A stretch of DNA of 9,593 nucleotides from Fidelibacterota bacterium (GCA_003695105.1 RFIZ01000037.1:1-9593), one strand, 5' to 3'. Shown: positions 1 to 6,852, counted from the first letter of the stretch. Notes: generated by a model from the letters alone, not told the origin. A program made the numbers and translations.

Positions 1-98
1 CCGCCGGCCTGGAAATCCTCAGTGCCACCACCGTTTCCCTGGGCACCTTCCTGCTTTTGAAAGCTCAGAAACCCACCGAGTCCGAAGCGCATGCTTAA
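1..98 (+). CDS. C-terminal end of a membrane protein (partial)
   Basis: An open frame enters from the left edge and stops at TAA 96-98, giving about 31 residues. It contains a hydrophobic stretch (roughly LEILSATTVSLGTFLLL) followed by a short polar tail ending TESEAHA, as expected for a last transmembrane helix with a cytoplasmic or periplasmic tail. The stop overlaps the start of the next gene in the sequence ATGCTTAA (8 shared bases), so the two genes are probably translationally coupled and in one operon. Too little is present to name a family. The reading frame is supported by the overlap and by the helix-like composition only. Confidence 0.6.
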   Translation, partial: AGLEILSATTVSLGTFLLLKAQKPTESEAHA

Positions 99-1236
99 CT
101 ATCTTTGGATCAACATTGTTCAGACCGCCCTGCGGGGCCTGCCCTTTCCCACCCGCACCGGCCTGATTCCCATCGGGAATCCCGGCCGGAATTCGCCCGT
201 GTTTCTCACCTGCAACTTCCGGCTGACGGTGGAACGGGTGAAACGGAGCCTCAAGGGGATGGATGCCTGGCTGTTGGTGGCCAACAGCCGGGGCATCAAC
301 GTCTGGTGCGCCGCCACCGGAGGGAAATTCACCCACCACGATGTCATTTCCATCCTCAAAACCAGCGGCATCGAAGCACAGGTGGACCACCGCCGGGTGG
401 TCCTGCCCCAACTGGCCGCCACCGGCATCGAACCCCGGATCGTCCGGGAGAAAACCGGCTGGCATTGCCTCTGGGGACCGGTCTACGCTCAGGACATTCC
501 CGCCTTCGTCCGGCAGAACTTCCATAAGACCCGCGAACAGAGCCGGGTGCGCTTTTCTCTCAGTCAGCGACTGGAGATGGCGGTGATGTGGGCCTTTCCC
601 TTCCATGTGATCTCCGCCCTGATCTTGCTCTTCGTCTGGCCCGGAGCGATCTTGCCCCTGACGCTGCTGCTGTGGGGTCTCAGTCTGGGCATTTTCCTGG
701 CCTTCCCCTGGCTGGAGCGGTGGCTGAATCCGCAAAAGAAGGGGATGAAATTCAGTTCCTATACGGTCCTCTTCGATCTCAGCCGTCTGCCGCTGATCCT
801 CTGGGGAGCGTTTCTGGCGGGCACTCTGCTGGTCATGACCTGGCAGGGGACCTTCACCTGGAGCCATTTCGGTCACTGGGCCCTGGCGTCCTTCGCCATC
901 GTGCTGCTGTTGAGTATCGATCTGATGGGGTCCACGCCCACCTACAAGAGCGGTCTCCATGAGGATCGCTTCTACACGGTGGAGCTGGACCTGGAGCGGT
1001 GCAAAGGGGCCGGGTTCTGCGAGCAGGTTTGTCCCCGGGATGTGTACGTAGTGGATCACCGCCACAAAACCGCCTCCCAGCCGCGCAAGGATCTCTGCGT
1101 CCAGTGCGGCGCCTGTATCGTTCAATGTCCCTTCGACGCCCTCCGGTTCCGCACGCCCGACGGAGACACCATCGAACCGGAGACCATCCGGACCTACAAG
1201 CTGAATCTCTTGGGACAGCGGGCCGCCCGGATCTGA
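91..1236 (+). CDS. HgcAB-like fusion: corrinoid-binding membrane protein with C-terminal ferredoxin domain
   Basis: This 381-residue protein combines in one chain what HgcA and HgcB do separately in mercury-methylating anaerobes. Residues about 25-150 form an HgcA/CFeSP-like corrinoid domain; GINVWCAATGGKF (68-80) aligns without gaps with the HgcA cap-helix region, where the Cys (here C73) is the lower ligand of cobalt. The canonical N(V/I)WCA(A/G)GK motif is altered at its end, with TG in place of GK. Four transmembrane helices follow (about 165-183, 187-206, 232-250, 260-279). The C-terminal bacterial-ferredoxin domain has one complete Cys set (C336, C339, C342, C346, then Pro) and one incomplete set (C304, C310, C314, with Ala at 307 where the second Cys is expected). 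HgcA normally has the corrinoid domain and membrane helices, and HgcB is a separate small ferredoxin. Fused HgcAB-like proteins are known, but whether they methylate mercury is doubtful. Methyl transfer to an unknown acceptor is therefore the safer inference. The ATG at 91 gives a full HgcA-like N-terminus and is coupled to the preceding stop. Confidence 0.8.
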   Translation: MLNYLWINIVQTALRGLPFPTRTGLIPIGNPGRNSPVFLTCNFRLTVERVKRSLKGMDAWLLVANSRGINVWCAATGGKFTHHDVISILKTSGIEAQVDHRRVVLPQLAATGIEPRIVREKTGWHCLWGPVYAQDIPAFVRQNFHKTREQSRVRFSLSQRLEMAVMWAFPFHVISALILLFVWPGAILPLTLLLWGLSLGIFLAFPWLERWLNPQKKGMKFSSYTVLFDLSRLPLILWGAFLAGTLLVMTWQGTFTWSHFGHWALASFAIVLLLSIDLMGSTPTYKSGLHEDRFYTVELDLERCKGAGFCEQVCPRDVYVVDHRHKTASQPRKDLCVQCGACIVQCPFDALRFRTPDGDTIEPETIRTYKLNLLGQRAARI

Positions 1237-1260
1237 TCGCCGCCCCCACCGTCCTTTCAG

Positions 1261-1309
1261 GAACCATTTGCCCGGTCCCGGAGGCTCCGGGGGTTGAATT
1301 CTGGTTCAA
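1261..1309 (+). terminator. Nested inverted repeats after the HgcAB-like gene, possible transcript end
   Basis: GAACCA (1261-1266) pairs with TGGTTC (1302-1307), enclosing a strong GC hairpin CCCGGAGGCTCCGGG (1277-1291). An alternative small stem TTGAA/TTCAA (1294-1298 and 1305-1309) competes with the outer stem. There is no downstream T-tract, so this is not a classical intrinsic terminator. It may be a Rho-dependent end, a 3' RNA-stabilising structure or a processing site. It sits in the gap between two units of different base composition. Confidence 0.35.
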
Positions 1310-1389
1310 TCGCTGGAGAGGATGGAAGTAATTTCTGTAGCCCGGTACCTGGCCCAGTCGTCCAAAGAGAATGGGAGATGTAAAACCAC

Positions 1390-2301
1390 ATGATCCATAC
1401 CTTTTGCAAATATAGCCGGTGGGGACTCTTCCTGCTGAGTATCCAATGGCTTGGGTGGGTGGGTTGTCAGAAAGAACCCCCTTCCCCCGCCCGGAACCGG
1501 CCGGTCCCGGCCCCTGTGACGAGCGCCAAACCGATAGTGTATTTTGGCGTCATTACCCGCTACAATCCCCGGGTGATGTTCAAGGAATATCAACCGATTA
1601 TGGATTACCTGTCGGAACATACGTCGTATCACTTTGAATTGAAATTGGGGAAGGGATATCAGGATGCCGTAGACTATCTGTGTACGAATCGCGTGCAGAT
1701 TGCCTCTTTGGGGGGGTTCACCTACCTGGAGGCGCATGACCAGTGTGGCGCTGTTCCCATCCTGCAACCGTTGAACCAACAGGGTGAACCCTTTTATCAC
1801 AGCCTCATGGTAGTTCGAAAGGACAGTGATATCCGCACCATTGAGGATGTCCGAGGGCATTCGTTTGCATTCGCTTCCTCTCATTCCACTTCAGGGTATC
1901 TCATCCCGGCGACGGAATTACTGGAACACGGAATTCAGTTTGAGGAGTTGCCGGTTGTCAAACATTTTCCCCATCATGACCAGGTGGCCACAGCCGTGTT
2001 AAAAGGGGAGGTGGACGTAGGATCCGTTAAGGACATTATCGCATACAAATACCTGGATCAGGGTCTCCGGATCATCCATACTTCAGCCAAAATCCCCAGT
2101 GTGCCATTGGTTGTCCGGCCCGATTGTGATTCTAGTCTTGTACAGGAAGTTCAGCAGGCTTTACTCACCCTTGATTTCAGCGATTCGGCCACCGTCTCCA
2201 TGCTGAGCCACTGGAATGTGGAATTTCAACATGGTTTTATCCCTTCCGATGACACGCATTTTGCCAGGTTACGAACCATATATGAGACTTTTCCCCGATA
2301 A
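1390..2301 (+). CDS. PhnD/AioX-type periplasmic oxyanion-binding protein
   Basis: This 303-residue protein belongs to the PhnD-like (phosphate/phosphonate/oxyanion) substrate-binding family. Family signatures are FGVITRYNPRVMFKEYQPI (52-70), FASSHSTSGYLIPATELL (161-178), where the STSGY loop helps form the anion pocket, and HDQVATAVLKGEVDVGSV (196-213). The N-terminus has a basic segment, a hydrophobic core (about 11-25) and a lipobox-like GWVGC ending at C26, followed by a Pro-rich linker. Trp at -3 is not canonical, so it is either a poor-consensus lipoprotein or simply secreted. The start is fixed by an in-frame TAA two codons upstream (1381-1383); GGGAGA at 1373-1378 is a fair ribosome binding site. 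No ABC permease or ATPase follows. Its end overlaps a sensor kinase gene, as expected for ligand-sensing proteins such as AioX or ArxX that feed a kinase. The ligand cannot be read from the sequence. Confidence 0.85.
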   Translation: MIHTFCKYSRWGLFLLSIQWLGWVGCQKEPPSPARNRPVPAPVTSAKPIVYFGVITRYNPRVMFKEYQPIMDYLSEHTSYHFELKLGKGYQDAVDYLCTNRVQIASLGGFTYLEAHDQCGAVPILQPLNQQGEPFYHSLMVVRKDSDIRTIEDVRGHSFAFASSHSTSGYLIPATELLEHGIQFEELPVVKHFPHHDQVATAVLKGEVDVGSVKDIIAYKYLDQGLRIIHTSAKIPSVPLVVRPDCDSSLVQEVQQALLTLDFSDSATVSMLSHWNVEFQHGFIPSDDTHFARLRTIYETFPR

Positions 2302-4327
2302 AATTACGGCCCGCATTCCCCGATCGCTGGAGGCAAAATTCGTTGGCTTGGCAACGATTATTATCGCCGGGTTCAGTCTTTTGGGAAACACGTGGGTGGT
2401 CTATTTATATCAAAACCAGATTTTGATGAACGGAGATCTGCGGGCGGCGCAGCTGGCCCAAACCACGGCTTCCGGAATCATCAATACCTTGTTGTATGAA
2501 GAATTGGGCTTAATCCATGAAGGCGGATTGATCGAAAATGAGATGAAAGACCTGGTGGAAAAGGACAATACTCACGTCAAACGGATGAATTTGTACGACG
2601 GGACCGGTCATTTGCACTACACCAGTGAATATTCCCAGTTTGCCAATCATTCCCCAGGGGTGCGGCTGACTCCGCCCTTTACCCGTCTTGTCCGGGATAC
2701 GGTTATCTGGAAGGGGCGGGATTATGAATACTATCTGCCTCTCCATATTTATGGGAAACAGATGGGTGTGCTCCAGATCGTGTTCTCCCGTCAACAGGAT
2801 TTTATCCGGATTGCCCGGTTCCGGCACGTAATGTTATGGGTCAGCCTGGTGGTGTTCATTACCGGAGTGATTCTGGCCTTCATTATCGCCCGTACCCTGG
2901 CCCGTCCGATCAAAGACCTGGCCGGACAAATGGCCTCGGTCCGGGATTTGAGCCGGGCTGCTCCCGTCCGGGTGACGCGGGGCGACGAAATCGGGGTGCT
3001 TCAGAAAAGTTTCGGTCAAATGCTGGAACGATTAAAAACCCTGGACCATCAGCGGGAAAAAGAGCAGCAGGCCTTGATTCAGACCGAGAAACTGGCCTCG
3101 GTCGGCACTCTGGTGTCGGGTTTGGCTCATGAAATCAACAATCCGTTAGCCGGGATCCAGAACTGTTTGCGGAGAATTGAAAATCATCCGGAGAATATCG
3201 AGCAAACCCGAAAATACGCGCAATTGATGGCCAGTGCCTTGTCGCGCATTGATGACATTGTCACCAGTTTGTTGAATTTTACCCGGAAACGAGACATGTC
3301 CATTTTACCCGTCAATTTGAATCAGATCCTGGACGCGACGCTGAATCTACTGGAAATGCAAAAAACGGCCGCCAATATCCGGTTTCGAAAACGCTTGGCA
3401 GACCCGCTTCCCCAGGCCAGCGGAGATGCCCAGTATTTGAGTCAGGTCGTGATGAATTTATTGTTGAATGCCATGGATGAAATGCCTGAAGGCGGTGAAA
3501 TCACCCTGGAAACGGGGGCGGATGAATCCAGGGTATTCATGAAAATCCGGGACCAGGGCTCCGGTATTCCCAAACCCATTCAACACAAAATTTTCGATCC
3601 TTTTTTTACCACCAAACCGACCGGAAAAGGAACCGGTCTGGGGTTGTCCGTAGTCCATTCCATTGTAGAACAACATCAGGGAACCATCGATTTTGACACC
3701 GGTCCGGACGGTACCACTTTTATCGTAGCTCTACCCCGGTATCCTGGAGAACATTCCCCGGCGTCCTTGCTTTCGGGTGCGATTCTTGCCGGTGGAAAAT
3801 CCAGTCGCATGGGAACGGACAAAGCCTGGATGGATTTCCGGGGAAAACCCCTGATTCAACGGGCCCTTTCCGTCCTGAAAGACTATGTGGATGATTTGAT
3901 GATCATCGCCAACCAGACAACCGCATACGAAGAGCTGGGGTATCCTGTCTATCCCGATACCATTCCCGGTTGCGGCCCCCTGGGAGGCATCTATACCGCC
4001 CTGCAAAAAAGTCGCCGGGAACACTGCCTGGTGTTGGCCTGTGATCTGCCTTTCGTCACCCAAAAAGCGTTTGCTCTTTTGCAGGAAAGAATGAGCGCTG
4101 CGGATGTGGTCTTATTTCAGAGCGAATCCGGTCTGGAACCGTTATGCGCGATCTATCACCAACAATGTCTGCCCGTTATAGAACAACAATTACAGCAGGG
4201 CGACTATAAAATTCATAATTTCCTTCAGCGTGTTCAGACAACAATCATTGATCTCCGGGAAGTGGGTGACAAGCTTTCCTCCATTCAGTTCACCAATCTA
4301 AACTCTCCCGAAGATATACCCCGGTAA
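2282..4327 (+). CDS. Membrane sensor histidine kinase fused to a C-terminal MobA domain
   Basis: Starting at ATG 2282 the protein has 681 residues. In order: transmembrane helix 1 (about 21-43), a periplasmic sensor region (about 44-181, Cache-like by layout, not proven), transmembrane helix 2 (182-203), HAMP (204-253), HisKA with GLAHEINNPL (phospho-acceptor H283), and an ATPase domain with N-box NLLLNAMDE (from 392), DQGSG (424-428), FDPFFTTKP and GKGTGLGL (448-455). The kinase ends near residue 485 and, after a linker of about 10 residues, runs in the same frame into a full MobA domain (496-681). The frame has no stop or gap, so the fusion is directly seen. The kinase should phosphorylate the NtrC-type regulator starting 7 bases after its stop; the periplasmic partner is the upstream PhnD-like protein, whose gene it overlaps by 20 bases. 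Earlier in-frame ATGs at 2216, 2231 and 2249 would add 11-22 residues, but the ATG at 2282 puts the first helix at the usual distance. None of these starts has a strong ribosome binding site, so coupling is likely. Confidence 0.88.
   Translation: MRLFPDKITARIPRSLEAKFVGLATIIIAGFSLLGNTWVVYLYQNQILMNGDLRAAQLAQTTASGIINTLLYEELGLIHEGGLIENEMKDLVEKDNTHVKRMNLYDGTGHLHYTSEYSQFANHSPGVRLTPPFTRLVRDTVIWKGRDYEYYLPLHIYGKQMGVLQIVFSRQQDFIRIARFRHVMLWVSLVVFITGVILAFIIARTLARPIKDLAGQMASVRDLSRAAPVRVTRGDEIGVLQKSFGQMLERLKTLDHQREKEQQALIQTEKLASVGTLVSGLAHEINNPLAGIQNCLRRIENHPENIEQTRKYAQLMASALSRIDDIVTSLLNFTRKRDMSILPVNLNQILDATLNLLEMQKTAANIRFRKRLADPLPQASGDAQYLSQVVMNLLLNAMDEMPEGGEITLETGADESRVFMKIRDQGSGIPKPIQHKIFDPFFTTKPTGKGTGLGLSVVHSIVEQHQGTIDFDTGPDGTTFIVALPRYPGEHSPASLLSGAILAGGKSSRMGTDKAWMDFRGKPLIQRALSVLKDYVDDLMIIANQTTAYEELGYPVYPDTIPGCGPLGGIYTALQKSRREHCLVLACDLPFVTQKAFALLQERMSAADVVLFQSESGLEPLCAIYHQQCLPVIEQQLQQGDYKIHNFLQRVQTTIIDLREVGDKLSSIQFTNLNSPEDIPR
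3767..4324 (+). other. MobA domain (molybdenum cofactor guanylyltransferase) inside the kinase gene
   Basis: MobA transfers GMP from GTP to molybdopterin to make the guanine dinucleotide cofactor used by DMSO-reductase-family enzymes. About 185 residues are present, the usual length of stand-alone MobA. Visible motifs in order are the nucleotide-binding loop LAGGKSSRMGTDKA (with invariant GG, R, G and K), DTIPGCGPLGGIYTAL, the metal-binding segment LACDLPFV, GLEPLCAIYH, and the terminal FTNLNSPEDI typical of the family end. All key positions look intact, so it is probably catalytically competent. No ATG lies at the domain start. A TTG at 3767 could in principle start a free MobA, but the nearest purine-rich stretch (GGAG at 3745-3748) is too far away. 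The domain fits the context, because the downstream reductase needs bis-MGD. Confidence 0.88.
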
Positions 4328-4334
4328 AGCACGG

Positions 4335-5678
4335 ATGAGAATACTCATTATCGATGATGAAGAGATTCAACGGGTTACCCTCGAAGACGAATTAGTGGAA
4401 AGAGGGTACAGGGTGGACACGGCGCCTACGGCGGAAGAAGCCCTCCATCTGACAGTCCAGACCGACTACGATCTGATTCTCACGGACCTTCGGTTACCGG
4501 GAAAATCGGGTATCGATCTCATCCGGGAACTACGGGAAAAACAGTACCCTGCCCGATGTATCGTCATGACAGCTTTTGGCGCCGTGGACACTGCCGTGGA
4601 GGCCATGAAACTGGGTGCCTATGATTATTTGACCAAACCCTTTTCCATGGACGAACTCACCTTGCGTCTGCGTCACCTGGAGGAATTACAACGAATTACC
4701 GGAGAAAACCGTATCCTGAAGCAGCGTCTCCGGGAATTGGAATTGCCGGAATTCATTGTAGGGCGAAGTGCCGCCATGCAAACCGTTTTTGGTTTGATTC
4801 AAACCGTTGCTCCCACGGATACGACCGTGCTGATTCAGGGCAGCACCGGAACGGGAAAAGAAGTTGTGGCCAACACCATTCATGCCTTGAGTGAGCGCAA
4901 GGACACCCCCCTTGTGAAAGTGAGTTGCGCGATTTTGTCCCGGGAGATTTTGGAAAGTGAATTGTTCGGGCATGAAAAGGGAGCCTTCACCGGGGCAGCG
5001 GCCACCAAGATCGGCCGGTTTGAAAAAGCCGATGGTGGAACCATCTACCTGGATGACATTGATGATATCCCTCTGGATCTGCAAGTGAAATTATTGAGAG
5101 TCCTGCAAGAGAAAGAAATTGAACGCGTGGGTTCCACGGAACCCCGGCCGGTGGATGTGAGGATTCTCGCTTCCACCAAAGTGAATCTCAAGGACCGGGT
5201 TGATCAGGGTACATTCCGGTCGGATTTGTTTTACCGGTTGAATATCTTCCCCATCACCATCCCGGACCTGAAGGACCGGAAAGAAGACATTCCGGTTTTG
5301 GTGAAACATTTTTTAGATGAGTTCTATCCCGGCCAGGATATTCATTTGGAAAAAGAGGCCCTGGATTGTTTTCTGGCGTATCCGTGGGACGGGAACGTGC
5401 GCGAATTGAAAAACCTGGTGGAACGGCTGTCCGTGGTGTGCGGCTGCAATCCGATCCGAAAAGATTGCCTTCCCCCGGAATTCTTCCGCCAACCGGAACG
5501 GTCACTCCGGTCTGAGGGGCTGGAGGCCTTACCCTTTCATGCTGCAGTCACCCGGTTTGAAAAAGAGTTGATCCAGCAGACACTGGATCAATGCGGCGGA
5601 AACCGCAGCGAAGCTGCCAGGACATTGGGACTACCCGTCTCTACCTTAAAGAGTAAACTCAAGAAATTGGGCTTGTAA
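4335..5678 (+). CDS. NtrC-family sigma-54-dependent response regulator
   Basis: The 447-residue protein has the classic three domains. The receiver (1-118) has acidic residues D7/D8, phospho-acceptor D51 in LTDLRLP, T79 and K101. The AAA+ domain (about 140-370) has Walker A GSTGTGKE (169-176), the sigma-54-contacting GAFTGA loop intact (216-221) and the arginine-finger region FRSDLFYRLN (294-303). The C-terminus is a Fis-type helix-turn-helix (about 421-447, GGNRSEAARTLGLPVSTLKSKL). Walker B reads IYLDDIDDI, with Asp241 where NtrC relatives have Glu (LDEIGD). It lies 7 bases after the kinase-MobA gene, so it is the cognate regulator. The gap behind it carries tandem dyads and a sigma-54 promoter, its probable targets. 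AioR and ArxR of arsenite oxidation share this architecture, but the signal here is unknown. Confidence 0.93.
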   Translation: MRILIIDDEEIQRVTLEDELVERGYRVDTAPTAEEALHLTVQTDYDLILTDLRLPGKSGIDLIRELREKQYPARCIVMTAFGAVDTAVEAMKLGAYDYLTKPFSMDELTLRLRHLEELQRITGENRILKQRLRELELPEFIVGRSAAMQTVFGLIQTVAPTDTTVLIQGSTGTGKEVVANTIHALSERKDTPLVKVSCAILSREILESELFGHEKGAFTGAAATKIGRFEKADGGTIYLDDIDDIPLDLQVKLLRVLQEKEIERVGSTEPRPVDVRILASTKVNLKDRVDQGTFRSDLFYRLNIFPITIPDLKDRKEDIPVLVKHFLDEFYPGQDIHLEKEALDCFLAYPWDGNVRELKNLVERLSVVCGCNPIRKDCLPPEFFRQPERSLRSEGLEALPFHAAVTRFEKELIQQTLDQCGGNRSEAARTLGLPVSTLKSKLKKLGL

Positions 5679-5737
5679 TCGACGAAATTTCGTCGACAGG
5701 GACCAGATTTCGTCCCTTTTCGACAACGATTCGGCCC
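5679..5737 (+). promoter_or_regulatory. Three tandem dyad sites, probable activator enhancer (UAS) array
   Basis: Directly after the regulator's stop is the perfect 18-bp palindrome TCGACGAAATTTCGTCGA (5679-5696). A second imperfect dyad, GGGACCAGATTTCGTCCC (5699-5716), starts 20 bp later, and a degenerate third copy, TCGACAACGATTCGGCCC (5720-5737), 21 bp after that. Aligning the three cores gives GACNANRWTTCGKC. The 20-21 bp period puts the sites on the same DNA face. The array centre is roughly 75 bp upstream of the -24 element, a normal position for a bacterial enhancer-binding protein. Binding by the adjacent NtrC-type regulator is inferred. Confidence 0.6.
5699..5720 (+). terminator. Possible weak intrinsic terminator of the sensory operon
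   Basis: GGGAC (5699-5703) and GTCCC (5712-5716) can form a 5-bp stem with an 8-base loop, followed by TTTT (5717-5720). The stem is short and the T-run modest. It coincides with the second copy of the tandem dyad array, so the symmetry may instead be a protein-binding site, or serve both purposes. Confidence 0.3.
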
Positions 5738-5780
5738 CTCACTGCTCTGTGTCCCCTCGGTAAATCGTTCGCTCCGTATC

Positions 5781-5796
5781 TGGCACACATTTTGTC
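5781..5796 (+). promoter_or_regulatory. Sigma-54 (-24/-12) promoter for the barrel protein-reductase operon
   Basis: TGGCACACATTTTGTC matches the consensus TGGCAC-N5-TTGC at TGGCAC (5781-5786) and TTG (5792-5794), with correct spacing between the GG and the second G. The only departure in the core is T for C at 5795. Transcription would start near 5806, leaving an untranslated leader of about 40 bases. The sigma-54 activator gene lies immediately upstream, which strengthens the call. Confidence 0.75.
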
Positions 5797-5845
5797 TTTG
5801 TCTCCATGTTTTTTTCCGAACCCTAACAAAGACAGGAATGTGGAA

Positions 5846-6808
5846 ATGATTACCAAGAAGCTCACGGTCGCCCTGATGACCACTATGACAGTGCTTTTTG
5901 CCGGAGAAGGTACTTTTTCTGGAAAGGCATTCTATGAATATTCCATTGATCCTTCGACGGATGCAGCCATCAGTAACGCCTTCGGATTGACGCGGGTGTA
6001 TTTTACGTATCAGCAGGAATTGTCCGAAGGGATTACTTACAAATTCCAAACCGATATTGATTATAACCATTCTCCCAAGAATGTGTATTTGAAAAATGCC
6101 AAAATTGATTGGACCACCCGAATCGGTAAACTTACCCTCGGATTACAGGGGATGAATATCTTCAGTGTTCAGGAACACAACTGGGGATATCGCTATATCG
6201 AAAAGTCTCCCATGGATCAGCATAAGTTCGCCAGCTCGGCCGACATGGGAATCGGGTGGGCTCAGAAATGGGGCCCCTTATCCCTGAGTACCATCTATTC
6301 CAATGGTGCCGGATACAAAAAGCAGGAAAACGATTCCTATAAAAAGATCTCGGTATTGGGTTTTGTGGGTGAATCCAAACTCACCAAGAAAGATGGTTTC
6401 AATGCCGGTGGAGTGCTGGCGTTAGAGCCCTACGACTATGTCGATACGAATTCGGATACGACTCAGGAAACGAAAACCCTGTTTGCCGGTTTTGCCGCCT
6501 TGGCGATGAACGGTTTTCGGGTCGGTGGGGAGTTTGAACAATTGAACCTGGGTGGTGCGGATCAAACCAAGCAAATCCTCTCCGTCTATGGTAATTATTC
6601 TGTTTCCGAGGCTCTGCAGGTTCTGGCCCGGTACGATATCTATGATCCCGATACCCAGACGGACCAGGATGGTAATTCCTATTTGATTGCCGGTGTGACG
6701 TATGCCCCGGGCAAAGGGGTCTTGATTACGCCCAATATTCGTTTGACCATGCCGCAGACCGGTGATTCGACCACGCAGTATACATTGAATTTTCAATTCA
6801 AGTTTTAA
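5846..6808 (+). CDS. Outer-membrane beta-barrel protein (porin-like)
   Basis: The chosen ATG at 5846 gives 320 residues. An in-frame ATG at 5792 overlaps the sigma-54 promoter and would put non-secretory residues before the signal peptide, so it is rejected. ACAGGA at 5832-5837 is the likely ribosome binding site. The N-terminus is a typical signal peptide (MITKK, hydrophobic core, LFA then GEG, cleavage near residue 19). The rest alternates polar and hydrophobic residues in aromatic-rich strands (for example RVYFTYQQEL, YKFQTDIDY, YTLNFQFKF) and ends in Phe, the usual signal for barrel assembly. No plug or peptidoglycan-binding domain is seen. As first gene of the sigma-54 operon it may admit the oxyanion substrate to the periplasm, which is inference from position only. 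Confidence 0.8.
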   Translation: MITKKLTVALMTTMTVLFAGEGTFSGKAFYEYSIDPSTDAAISNAFGLTRVYFTYQQELSEGITYKFQTDIDYNHSPKNVYLKNAKIDWTTRIGKLTLGLQGMNIFSVQEHNWGYRYIEKSPMDQHKFASSADMGIGWAQKWGPLSLSTIYSNGAGYKKQENDSYKKISVLGFVGESKLTKKDGFNAGGVLALEPYDYVDTNSDTTQETKTLFAGFAALAMNGFRVGGEFEQLNLGGADQTKQILSVYGNYSVSEALQVLARYDIYDPDTQTDQDGNSYLIAGVTYAPGKGVLITPNIRLTMPQTGDSTTQYTLNFQFKF

Positions 6809-6852
6809 TCACGGTCCATCCCGATTTCTTACATAAATCCTATGAGGTAACC

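Noticed and set aside
19..1125. Long 368-residue open frame on the minus strand across the HgcAB-like gene
   Set aside because: It is a GC-rich shadow of the real gene: low-complexity, rich in Gln/Gly/Pro, with no recognisable motif, while the plus frame has clear corrinoid and ferredoxin motifs.
1305..1334. Possible sigma-70 promoter for the sensory operon (TTCAAT, 17-18 base spacer, TAATTT)
   Set aside because: Each hexamer matches consensus at only about three of six positions; that is chance level.
1378..1383. ATGTAA start-stop element just before the binding-protein gene
   Set aside because: A six-base occurrence is expected by chance and nothing else supports a regulatory mini-ORF.
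1306..1884. 192-residue minus-strand frame over the binding-protein start
   Set aside because: No domain or ribosome binding site is seen, and the opposite frame has strong PhnD-family signatures over the same bases.
3767..3769. TTG as an independent start for a free MobA
   Set aside because: No ribosome binding site is properly spaced before it, and the kinase frame reads through without interruption; it remains possible but unsupported.
5792..5845. Upstream in-frame ATG extending the barrel protein by 18 residues
   Set aside because: It falls inside the sigma-54 -12 element and upstream of the predicted transcript start, and would mask the signal peptide.
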